Assembly (NCBI RefSeq): GCF_964355755.1
Contig: NC_092680.1
Span: 5,993,001 to 6,057,000 of the forward strand
Source of the DNA: Antedon mediterranea
Lineage: Eukaryota > Echinodermata > Crinoidea > Comatulida > Antedonidae
Direction of reading: 5' to 3'
Length of the DNA: 64,000 nucleotides
Below, piece after piece: positions 43,140 to 55,200 of this stretch. Under the pieces are notes generated by a model, which saw nothing but the letters and a program-made list of their open reading frames with translations, did no database searches and was not told the DNA's origin. How positions within the stretch are numbered: position 1 is the stretch's first letter; each line of letters starts with the position of its first letter. The position numbers and the translations under genes are program-made.

Positions 43140-43835
43140 CTATAAATATATACAAATGAAAAAGAAAATTTAAATAATTTCATTAATAATACATTTAAAT
43201 TGAGAAAAATTACAGTTAAAAATATCTAAAGAATTATTTGTTAAAATACAAGAATTGTACAATGACGAGAGTCTACAGAAAATACCATTTTTACAAACAT
43301 TGACACGAGAAAATTTAACATGAAGAAAGGGTTTACTACGAAGATTACGAACAGGAACATTAAAATAAAACAACGAAACAAGATCACAATCAAACTTAGA
43401 AGTAAGACATTTATACAGGAAGTGCAAGTCCTGTCTTGCTCTCCTAGATGTCGGGGAAACAATAGGAGGCAGGTTGGCTGCTGGGCCGACAAAGCGCAAG
43501 AACTTGTTATGGGTCCGATCAATTCTGGAGGCTTGAGAAGCAGAGAGTGAATTGTAAATAATTGAACAGAAATTAAAAGATGGTTGGACGAGGGAAAGAT
43601 AAAGCGCACGTTTGGTGTATGGAGAAAAATGTTTGCAATTGCGCCACATCAGCCCAAGCAGCCTATTGGCCTTTCTGACAACATGATCAACGTGTGAAAT
43701 AAATGTCAGTTTACGGTCGATGAAAATGCCGAGGTCCCGGTAAGAGTTTACACTTTCAAGGACTTCTTCTTGAACTGAGTAAGCGAAAATAATAGGTTTT
43801 TTCTTAAGAGAGCAAGACAGGACTTTGCATTAATA
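43140..43835 (-). mobile_element. Non-LTR retrotransposon remnant, RT C-terminal part (second lineage)
   Basis: An open minus-strand frame runs from about 43830 to 43170: SYRDLGIFIDRKLTFISHVD, VVRKANRLLGLMWRNCKHF, ALYLSLVQPSFNFCSIIYN, RTHNKFLRFVGPAANLPP, then RRARQDLHFLYKCLTSKFDC. This is the thumb and tail of a Jockey/I-like reverse transcriptase. The palm (FADD) lies upstream and is absent. The 5' break falls exactly at the start of the TCATCATTGTCAGTA array. Confidence 0.8.
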
Positions 43836-43855
43836 CCACCTCATTATAATACTCA

Positions 43856-45780
43856 TCAACATTGTCAGTATCATCATTGGCTGTATCATCATTATCAGTA
43901 TCGTCATTGTCATTATCATTATTATCAGTATCATCATTGTCGGTATCAGCATTGGCTGTATCATTGTCAGTATCATGGTTGTCTTTATCATTATCAGTAT
44001 CATCATTGGCTGTATAATCATTGTCAGTATTGTCATTGTCTGTATCATCATTATCTGTATCATCATTGTCAGTATCATCATAGTCAGTATTGTCATTGTC
44101 TGTATCATCATTGCCAGTATTGTCATTGTCTGTATCATCATTATCTGTATCATCATTGTTCGTATCATCATTATCAATATCATCTTTGTCAGTATCACTA
44201 TCGTCATTGTCAGTATCATAGTTGTCTGTATCGTTGTCAGTATCATCATTGTCAGTATCATCATTGTATGTATGTCTGTATCATCATTATCAATATCATC
44301 TTTGTCAGTATCACTATCGTCATTGTCAGTATCATAGTTGTCTGTATCGTTGTCAGTATCATCATTGTCAGTATCATCATTGTCTGTATGTCTGTATCAT
44401 CATTGTCAGTATTATCAGTATCATCATTGTCAGTATCATAATTATCTGTATCATCATTGTCAGTATCATCATTGTCAGTATTTCTGTATCATTGTCAGTA
44501 TCATCATTGTCAGTATGTCTGTATCATCATTGTCAGTATGTCTGTATCATCATTGTCAGTATCATCATTGTCAGTATGTCTGTATCATCATTGTCAGTAT
44601 TATCAGTATCATCATTGTCAGTATCATAATTATCTGTATCATCATTGTCAGTATCATCATTGTCAGTATTTCTGTATCATCATTGTCAGTATTATCATTG
44701 TCAGTTGTCAGTAGGATCATTGTCAGTATGATCATTGTAAGTATCATCCTTGTCTGTATCATCTTTGCCAGTATCATCATTGTCATTATCATCATTGCCA
44801 GTATCATAATTGTCATTATCATCATTGCCAGTATCATCCTTGTCTGTATTATCATTGCCAGTATCATCATTGTCATTATCATCATTGCCAGTATTATAAT
44901 TGTCTGTATCATCATTGGCTGTATCATCATTGTCTGTATCATCATTGTCTGTATCATCATTGCCAGTATCATCATTGCCAGTATCATCATTGCCAGTATA
45001 ATCATTGTCTGTATCATCATTATCTGTATCGTCATTGCCAGTATCATCATTGCCAGTATCATCATTGTCTGTATCATCATTGACTGCATCATCAATGGTT
45101 CTATGTCACTATCATCATTATCAATATCATCTTTGTCAGTATCATCATTGTCAGTATCATAATCATTGTCAGTATCATAATCATTATCAGTATCATAATC
45201 ATTATCAGTATCATAATCATTGCCAGTATCGTAATCATCAGTATCATAATCATTGTCATTGTCTTTATCATCCTATACCATAATCATTGTTGCCTGCAGC
45301 ATCATCATTTTCACTATCAATATCAGTGTAATCATTATAAGTACATTTATAATTTTCCGTACTAATAATGATTAATATAATTTTTTTCAGTATCATCATC
45401 ATTGTCAGTATCATATTCATTGTCAGTATCATAATCACTGTCAGTATCATAATCATTGTCAGTATCATAATCATTGTCATTATCATCATCATTGTCATTA
45501 TCATCATATATACCATAATCATCTTTGTCTGCAGCATCACTTTCAATATCAATATAATTATTATATGTATATTTATCATTGTCATTACCATCATGTTCAA
45601 TATCATTATCAATATAATCATTATCACTATCATCATTATAAGTATAATTATCATTGTCAGTATCATCATTAGCAATCATTAATATAATCATAATTATCAT
45701 CATTATCAATGTCATCATTATTATCGGTATTTTTAATCTGAATTATTTATCATCATCAGTTTCATCATTGTTAGTATAGT
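43856..45780 (+). repeat. ~1.9-kb array of TCATCATTGTCAGTA-type 15-bp units
   Basis: Over a hundred 15-bp units (TCATCATTGTCAGTA, with GCC, TCTG, ATTATC and TTGGCT variants), with 12-bp and 18-bp units interspersed and larger blocks duplicated (44222-44345 and 44520-44690 regions). The right part drifts to ATAATCATTGTCAGTATC. Translations in every frame are SVSSL, IIIVS or MMILT repeats, which reflect the unit length rather than a protein. Confidence 0.95.
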
Positions 45781-48539
45781 CAAAGAAATGTACATATTAA
45801 TCATGTGGTTTATTTGACATCATCGTCATTTATTATATGATGATACATATAATTACCTTTATTTTTCTTCATTATTATTTTTGTATTGATAATTTTTTAA
45901 GTGATTCAAATTTCATTGATTCATAGAAAAATCTACCAATCAAGCATTTGGTAACTTACTTCATCCTCTACACAATAAAACTAGAAACCATTCATGTTAC
46001 TCTAGCTTAGCTTAATTGCGACGCTGATGAAAAAGATGTCTTGTTATTTGAATACACTGCACCTGTGACCCAAAGGACTGAAATTCATGTAGCGTAACCA
46101 TTACGCCGTATCTGCCCTATCGTTATCGTCGTATCATTATGACTTTGCTTATCACAATTCAAATAACTAGAGGTCCAAGTTGACTCTGGAGACTAATTGA
46201 AAATGGATGCTTCATTTGTTGCTGCGCGTCTGTGCGCTAGCTTTATGTGTTGGTGTACGTGTTTACTGTCTGTACACGTACTACGTTTTTTTCCACTCTA
46301 GTTTTCTATTCGTAGCAACTAAAACAAGATTCTACATGCAATTTTATTCAATTTTATTTTATTGTTACCTGGCAAAATGCCAAGTATATTACTTGATATG
46401 TATGTGTTTTTCTTTGCGAAATAACATCCATATTTTTATCATCCTGAATTTTAAAAAAAGGCAAAACTATATATATACAAAAATCCACATGATATACTGA
46501 TGTCACAAAAGCATATCTGTCAATGAAGAGGGTTCACTAAAATAGTTCAGTAATTTGTAGCGTTGAAAATGGGTCAAAACGCTCTTGCTAAAAAATTGTT
46601 AACGAAACATAATTTGCATGTTGCAGGGTAACTATATATTAAACTAATACTACGATAATGCTAAAGCTTAATTTTAACAAAACAAACAAATTATAATAAA
46701 ACATGTTTCGCTTTTAAAATGAACCAAACCTCTGCTTCACAAAACAACATGCCTACATGCTGATCTTAACAGCACTTAAAAATGTTTCTTTTAGTATCAT
46801 AGTAATATTTTCTACTGAAATGGATTGTTTAGTGAGCGAATATGATATTGACACGCCTGAATCATCCTGAGAATTGGAAAGCATTTTGCCAAATACCTCG
46901 CTCAGTTTCTAAGAAATTGATTAATTTATTTATTTCTAATAATATCAACAATAATTATAGTATGTCATTTTAAATCTATCTGTCAATTAACCTATTTAAT
47001 TAAGTGACATAACATTACAATAGTAAACCTATAGTATTAATTTCCTAGAAAACGGAAAATGATTTTGTTCATATTACGTCACATTATGTAAAGCTACCGT
47101 ATAATGTAAATTTGTATCATTGGACGTGAATTGAGGAGACTGTGTAATAATAGTTTAGTGTAGTTCTATTCGGTAATCAAAATAAAATACGGAACACATC
47201 CTTAATCGCAGGAACGTCAACATAAGTTTTTGTCAATTCTCCATCTCATTTTATATTCTTGGTATCCCAAGATCCCTCCTGAGACGAAATGACTATTGAC
47301 GTTTTAAAATGCATCACCTATGGCAACGGTGGACGTCTGAAACAAATATGTGTGTCGGTTGAGATTCATATCTCAACTATACGATACGCGAGTGCCAATT
47401 AAAGGCGAAAAAGTAGATTCAAACATGTCTTACCTAATTTTTAATGGAAAAAATATTATAAAGTATTGTATTTATAATATTTTAGATAGAATGAAATACT
47501 ATATAGTTGATGTCAGTTGATTGCTTTGTTTTTTGTTTTTTTAAATAAAAGTGCACAGAAAAATCTTATCAGTCATATAACACTTTTTCAATTCTACAAT
47601 CTACATTCTACAAACAATTGTTTAGGAATATGAAATCATTTTTATTGTCTTGTCCTGATTCGTAGACTTCATTCAAAATCAATATTACATCATGTACAAT
47701 ATTTCCGTGTTAATATCCGTAAGAATGGTATTTTTTGTAGAATTTCGTCTGTTTATAACAACTGTGTCAAAATCCTGAATTAGATATCTTTTATTGTACC
47801 TTTTCTAAAGTTTAAGTATATTGTTTATGAATTGGTTAACACTGCTGCCAACCTATAGGTTGATTAACTATTATATTAGGCTTTTCTTTGTTGTTTTGAT
47901 ATGTGTTTTTATATTTACATCTATATTTAGGTGATCATTTCATTCTGTAATTGGTGTATACACTTTTGGATGTGAAAGAATAAAAAATAGAGAGATTTAT
48001 GGTTCGTCGTCTCAAAACGTTGGTACAGGATTTCGTAAAAAATTCATCCACACTACAATCGTTCAATTAATTTAAGGAAATTAACCCATACTATTTAAAA
48101 TACTTCTTAAGCAATGAGCCTTATGTTTTGCATATCTGTCATTCAACCACTATACACAACAAGCTAACAATGTTAATAATAATCATAAAAATTAACTGAT
48201 TTATGAGGTACACGTCTTGCCTTTGTATGCATGTTTTATGTGTTATTAAATCGATGACAGAATGTATTAACATTGTATTTAAATAGTTGTAAAGATTTAA
48301 TACCAGTATTACAAAATATTAATTAATCTGATAAAGAAATTTAAAAAAAATTGTATTGATTTGTTTTAATTAAATTAAATTTATTCAAAAATACCCCAAA
48401 AATGAGAATCTAATGTTCCTGTGCAATGTTACGCTAAATCTTCCAATCAGCTGCCACTACTCAGCCATGCACTATGCCATGCAAGTCTTGGCGTAGTTCC
48501 TCGTAATGTTTTTTTATAAAATACACTGTTTATTTAATA
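45781..48539. other. Gene-free AT-rich region
   Basis: Unique-looking AT-rich sequence. I see no exon with splice sites and homology, no RNA gene and no clear transposon. Confidence 0.5.
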
Positions 48540-48735
48540 AAGTTGTCCACTGAATAGGGACATATATGTACACTTGTTTGTTTGATGAGAGGGTGTCCCA
48601 TAATAGATGTGTCCCATAGAGGGTGTCCCATAATAGATGTGTGTCCCATAAGGTGTCCCATAATAGATGTGTGTCCCATAAGGTGTCCCATAATAGATGT
48701 GTGTCCCATAAGGTGTCTCATGAATAGTGGCTTTC
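48540..48735 (+). repeat. Family G-like minisatellite, ~30-bp units
   Basis: About six units of CATAATAGATGTGTGTCCC then ATAAGGTGTCC follow GTCCACTGAATAGGGAC. The unit combines the GTGTCCC core of family G with a new ATAATAGAT spacer. Confidence 0.8.
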
Positions 48736-48744
48736 CAACAATGG

Positions 48745-51400
48745 AGGATTTATTTATTTATTTATTCGGGTATAAAACTTACAACAAGTAGCCACAGGGC
48801 TAAAAACGTTGCATTTACAAAATTACTGTACAATTTATAACAGTGAAAAGGGTGTAATAAAAATAAAGTAAAAGGTACAACAATATCGCTCTGTCGCTTT
48901 GGCTCTATGAACTATTGTTTAGCAATTAATTATTGTAGGGATGGGTGAATTTTTTAATATTTCGTACTACTGTAGATTATCACACCTGACTTTTAGCAAA
49001 GGTAAATTTAACTATACATTTCTATTGTACAATTCGTTTTCTAAAACAAGTCATTTTGTAGTCCATGTTCTAATTATCTCATTTCGCTGTTACTATTATC
49101 AACCCTATATCCTTCAGCTATACTTCTTTAAGAAATAAATACAAATGGCATTATTATTGTTACTAATAATAAAACATGAGAATGTAGGTGTATTTGTAGA
49201 ACATGTCTTTACCAGACTATTGTTGCACACAATTCTATATTTTTTCATTTTGCATTTATTGTGTTGCCATTTCCAGTATGGTTATTAGTTTCAATGGCAT
49301 ATACAAATTTCATTTTTAATATTTTCACATGTTATGTCCTACTTTTTCTGACCTATGCAATACTGATATGGATGAGTTTTATTTGTTATAGATGTATTTG
49401 TAATATTTAATACTGTAGATGTTGTACGTCAGTATACTACTTTTGAGCAGGCTTTGAATGTTCTATAGAAACATCAAGCAATACCACTTTCTTATTCCAA
49501 TACTGTACTCTCGAAAACTAGAAACTCATCCAATAACAGACTTGTCTTGAGGACCAAAAGGTCCCAAATTTCTCTTTACTATTAAAAACACATTCCGCAT
49601 ACCAGACTTTCTTGAAAATTAGACATATTTGGCCGGCCTAAAGGTGTCCACAAACATGAGAATAATAGTTTTAAATAGTAGCTATAATAGCTCACATAAA
49701 AATTCTGGACATGAACTTTTTAAAAATGTTCTCGTCACAATTGCATGATCACAAACATGAGATTAATAGTTAAATATCAAAATATTTTTTTTTAAATGTT
49801 ATTCGTCCTTATTGGTGGTCATGCCAGAATGTGTAGTTGACTTGTGGTTGCACAGTTAATGAGATGTATTTTTCTCCAGGGGTTGAAACATTCTGTCCGT
49901 ATAGCTCTTGTACCAATTATTCATTCAACATGTCGAAAACTGCATTACAGTTAAACAACATTTGAATAACACTGCGATACTGGTGGTTTCAGACTAATGG
50001 AAACGAGTCCGCAAAGAGAATTATTTAATGGCTTATCTTGGGGTTTGATATATAACTCAAATATCATTGCTGTTATCATTATTATTATTGCTACGCATTT
50101 CACCAAAGGTGTACAGAGCACAGTTTACATCGTACACTATCCATATTTAGATTATACATTCATATCCACAAAATATATCATTAACGCAAGGATATTTATT
50201 TCCTATGCCTATTGCTTTTTAGAAAGAATTAGAAAATAGAGTTTATTATGATATGGCACAGTCATCTGCACTTGTGGTGTGGATATGCTGAGTTCAAATA
50301 TCATAATATGCTCTCTGTATATGTTCCCATTTTCAAGTGGGTTTGCATACTATTATTGCACATTCCTACAGTAGAACCAGGCCTTGTAAAATTATTATAA
50401 ATTATAGGTGTGCTGTTTGTATTTTGGTGTGTAGAAGTTTACCAAATTTAAGCGTGTTGTAAATCGCCCTCCTCAAGGGCAGTTTAGGAGTGTGTTAGGT
50501 GAGTGATCGCACTCGCTCGCCTTAAAAGACAAGGCCTGTAGACCTCTTCCTTTGGGACATTGCCCCTATTCAATTCAATTCGACTTTATTTCAGACAAAC
50601 TGTCCATATGAAAAATATAAATACACTAAAAAAGAGAAAGAAAGCATAATGTGACAACCGTCCTAGAAAGAGGACAAAACATTATCTGTTGACATATTGT
50701 AGTGCCTCTCTCCCTTTTTAAGGGGATATTTTTCCATGAAAAGATCGAGGGTCATTATGTGTTCATTAGAACTTTCTGAATGTCATGTCAATTTTATGAC
50801 AGGTCTTATTATTATGAGAAATACATTTTGTATAAACAGTTTAAAATAACTTGTTTTCAAGTTTCATCATTTGTATGCCTTGTAATGCTTAAGGAGTGTG
50901 GTTAATATGTTAATTTCTTTTATTATGTAACTAACTACTGTATATATATATACAATTTGCACATAAACCAGACTAGACTACTTCATATCTATGGAACAAT
51001 TTTATGTAAATTTGTTTTGCTTCTAGTTTTAGGAATTTATAATTATGTTTACCGTTTTAGACTTCTACACCTTTTTCTTCAATCCTGTCTTTCTCACCTT
51101 TAATAGGTAACTTTAGTCTTAAAGTATGGAAGCTGTACATAGTTTAAGGAGTTTTATTTAAATCTAGTGCGGGTAATATAAGATGAAACACTTCAGTTTG
51201 ATAAGCAATCCACACCTTTTCGGATGATATACTGTACTCTGTATAATCCTACATGATGTTTGATAGCGTTTTAAGATAACAGTTATACAAGTAATGAATG
51301 TTTGGATGTTGAATGGAGAAAATTTTTCAAATATTGACGTTCAATGAATTCAAATATTCTCCACATTCGATGAATAAAAAACATGAGCTCTATGTTTTAT
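48745..51400. other. Gene-free region with LINE-tail-like sequence
   Basis: TTTATTTATTTATTTATTC at 48750 and TTCAATTCGACTTTATTTCA at 50571 look like reverse-oriented 3' tails of retroposons, but no coding part adjoins them. Repeat R4 copy 2 lies at 49465-49640. Otherwise unrecognised. Confidence 0.45.
49465..49640 (-). repeat. Dispersed repeat R4, copy 2
   Basis: The minus strand reads GCCGGCCAAATATGTCTAAT, AAGTCTGGTATGCGGAATGT, AGAGAAATTTGGGACC, TTTCTAGTTTTCGAGAGTAC, colinear with 31735-31900. Confidence 0.65.
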
Positions 51401-51419
51401 ATCCTTTAATTTTATTCCG

Positions 51420-52098
51420 GTACTTATTTATTTATTTATTTATTTGAACTTACCCCTGGCACTCAATCAATGACAATTGGTGCGTTCTTTAGTAAAAGTT
51501 ACAAATTCACAAACTTAACTAAACAAATATGTTTTAAAAAAAAAAAATCATAAACATTAACTAAAGTCTCCAACAAAATAACAATTTGAAACTTAAATTA
51601 ACTGATAACATTCAGTAATACAGATCTTAATCTACTATAAAGATTGAGCATGCTTAATTTCTGATCTTTTCTTCCAAGCTCTCTTGACATAAAGTTTACA
51701 AAATCTATCAAAAATCTGCTCTACTTCATTATGTGTCCATCCACATTTTTCTTGATCTGATCCTCCAGTTCCAACATATCTTAGCTATTTTCTTATCATT
51801 CATTCTTTCCAGTTGATCAAGCCATGTCTCTGGATCTCCTCATTTCTTGTTTTGTCATTGCTCTGAGGGGTCTCATTTTTTTAATCCTACTCCAATCTGT
51901 TGTTGTTATTGCCCATGTTTCTGTACCATACATCAATGTAGTGAACAGGACTGTTTCAAAGAGTATTTGCTTGGTTTTCTTGGGAACATGTTTGTTTTTA
52001 AGAATGGGATACAGAGCACCCACATTCCTGCTGAATTTCCCAATTCTCTTTGTTATATCCAGTCTCTCTGTTATATCCAGTCTCTCTGTTATATCCAT
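51420..52098 (-). mobile_element. Non-LTR retrotransposon remnant (third lineage), frameshifted
   Basis: The minus-strand frame 52098-51817 encodes RIGKFSRNVGALYPILKNKH, VPKKTKQILFETVLFTTLMY, GTETWAITTTDWSRI, typical of the post-catalytic region of RTE/L2-like reverse transcriptases. Downstream, in broken frames, come MNDKKIAKICWNWRIRSRKM and stops. The element ends in an AAATAAATAAATAAATAAG tail at about 51425-51447. The DITERL motif at the 5' edge is an 18-bp tandem triplication. Confidence 0.75.
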
Positions 52099-52114
52099 AT
52101 CTATATTTTACCTA

Positions 52115-52210
52115 AAAATTCCATCGAATGGATAAAATGTAGGCTGGCATATAAAGGTGCACTTGAATGGAATAGCTTGGTGTGGATATTCATTTGTCCA
52201 AAACCCTATG
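52115..52210 (+). mobile_element. Possible LINE C-terminal fragment
   Basis: The plus strand encodes RLAYKGALEWNSLVW, resembling the YKGAxxWNSLP block that ends many LINE reverse transcriptases. It is too short for family assignment and abuts the oppositely oriented LINE remnant. Confidence 0.35.
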
Positions 52211-55200
52211 ATTACATAAAGTTAATTATGCTATTGAATGTCAAGACTAGGCCATGTAAAAAGCATCTAAATGTTTGCTGTAGTAGACCAGCAGAGCAGT
52301 TGCACTGGTCAGTTTCCTATCCTGCCATATTCAGGCCTACAGAGTTGCATACAAAATCACAATTTTTTTTATAAAAAGTTACCTTCAATAGAATAAATGT
52401 ACAGCATGTGATAGATAATCAGTCAAATAGCAAGTACAGAGATGATTCTTTTATTTTGCTCACAGGTTCTGGTTTTTTTTTCTTAAAAAATTAACGATTT
52501 ACCACACAGTAAAAACAGTTTTTCTTCCTTGCATGACTACACATAATATATGTAAATAAATATATGACAAGCAATTTATTTTTGTTTTTATAATTATTGT
52601 TATAAAGAAGATTGTGAAGAAAAAATATTAATGTTTTAAAATTAATGCAAACAAAACTAAATAAAAAAAAATCAAATATTATTTTATTGAATTAAGTTTA
52701 GGTAAAGAACAAAACACAGAGAACTGGATACACATTTTAAACAATTTAAAAGCTCTAGACTTACATTACTGTATATAAAATACATAAACGATATTGAAGA
52801 TAATATGATCTGGTTGTTTTATTACGCAATATATCTAGGTATACGTTATTCAATTTCCACAAACAAAATTAAAATAGTAAGGCTTCAGTTCGAAGCCTAA
52901 AACTGTTGTCTCACAAAATAATAGAGATTTTTGTAAATTTGGTATAATTATCTTAATACAGTTCCCTAGGTTTAAAAATCTATGTTTTATTTATCAAATT
53001 AACCATTGTTTTAAAAATTAGGGCAAAAAATCTGCTTTTTATGCAGTGGAAAGTACTTAAATTTCTAATTAGCACAAAAAAGCATACGTAATGACTTATT
53101 TGCAATGTTGAATGGCCATCAACGAGGCTACAAGGTATACTACATGGTTATTTCGACATGCCTTTTAGGCTGAAAGTTTAATTATTGTAATTTTCATTGG
53201 TAATTACGTTCCATATGTGCATAATCATTTACCTAAATGAGATTTTTCTTTCTACGGGCCTGTTTATCCTACGGAGAATTTATTCTTTCATATTTCAGCG
53301 TGCAACTAAATATCAGTCCTAGCAACTTTAAACCCACTACAATTTTGTTATGTAAGATCCAGGTACCATATTAGCATGACACTGACTAGTTTTGAATCAT
53401 CACATGATTTTGTTGAACCAATCAAATGTATTGCTTTGATTTGACCAGGCTTAATCCCTGAATTGAACTAGAAAAATTTGACATTGTGAAAAAATCAAAT
53501 TTATCAAAATCATCCACACAACACATTCATATTTATATTATTATTATTATACCATCTATTCTTAGTAAAATTTGCAGCAAAACAAATTGAATTTACGCGA
53601 TAACACTTTGATTATCACAGAAAATGTACCAAAGCAGTTTGAAGAAAATACAGATATATATTTTCCAAGAAGCGGTCCAGTTATGAGGTAAAAGAGAAGA
53701 CAAAAAATTGTAATCAAATATTTGGGTTTTTTTTAATGAGAAAATTCGATATTGATGCTTTAACATTTGACCTGCCTTTCAATACAAAATCATAACTCTG
53801 TAGGTCTGAACAGTATAAAAATCCTTAGGTGGTTTTTGTATTGGATAGCCTTTAGTTGACCTGCCTACTAGTTACACCTGAGCGATTTTTCCCAGGGTTC
53901 ACTTTTCATAAGTATGTTTATTGAATCAGTCTAGCGCCATCTGTAGGTTATTGTATCTCTTTTTGCAGTTGAGAAATTTCATATTTTAATATTATAGATT
54001 GTAATAATATAGTGTACCTGTGAAGGTATGAATAATAATAGTAGGATAATACTGTATTAGGAAAAATTTTATAAAAATATAGTTAATAATAATAATTATC
54101 TATTATCTATATTAGTATAACACTACTTGAATTTGAGAATCTAGGCAATCTCACACTCAGATTTTACTTAAATGAGAAAGAAAAATATCATTTAAAAAAT
54201 GGAAATTTAATTAGAAAATTATTTGATTGGTTTCCTAGAGAGATTTTCTTGAATATTTTTATTTCATATCTATTAATAACTCTATAAATTATTTATTATT
54301 TATTTTATGTCTTTAGGCAATGTGGCCAAGGATTACCAATATCAGATAGGTGGTAATCCCCCTGATACAGGGGCTATTGTGTGAACCAGTTCACCGGGGT
54401 AACCCCCTACTCTTTTTCGAAATAGGCCTAATGCAGAAGGAGATGCTTAACAGGCATATTAATTTCTTTTTTTAACAGTCTAGACCATTTCTATAATTTG
54501 TTACAAGTTTTAAACATATTTTTGGCACACCTTTTTTCTAAACATATCATATTTGTAAATAAACTAAAATTGTACAATCTTTTACATGATTCACATGAGA
54601 GTATAATAAAAGTGAAGGCTGAAATATTGCCAAGAGAGCAGGTTGTAGGCTGAGGCTGAATACCCCTCCCTGATTACTTTGACTACTGTCTCCTCAGCTG
54701 GTCTAGGCCAAGGACTTCTGTACCTATTAGCTTGATAGCTTTAATACCCTTCAACCCTTTAAACGTTCAAGGGCTTGAAGATCTACGGCCTTTCGCATGA
54801 ACAAGTACAATTTTGGCTATACATACAATTTAAGTAAACATAATAAAAATGTAAAACCAATTTTCACCTCTGTTCTCTTATGTATATACTTTCAGAATAT
54901 GTCATAATTTCAAAATTAATATATATTGGTGTTTAGCTTCTTTAATAGGCATTTTTTCTATACCGCCTTTTGGGCGTCATGTTAAATCATTGTGCGCATG
55001 CAGAGATATTAGGAGTTGTGTGTCCTAGCCCCTCACTTCGACACAGGTCTCTAGATCCACATGACGACCGATGATACAATAATTGATCTAGGTTGGTCGT
55101 CGCCCAAAATCCGTCTGATATTTGGTAGACAGATAGGAACCAAATTCTGCAATCATGGTGGTGATTAGTTTTCTTGTGATTAGTTGACTTTTTTTTCAAA

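Noticed and set aside
43830-45718. Many long Ile/Ser/Met-rich frames, up to 274 codons
   Set aside because: Simple-sequence 15-bp array. Translations are pure repeat in several frames at once.
46207-46500. 97-codon frame
   Set aside because: Low-complexity hydrophobic translation in AT-rich DNA with no flanking splice signals. No family recognised.
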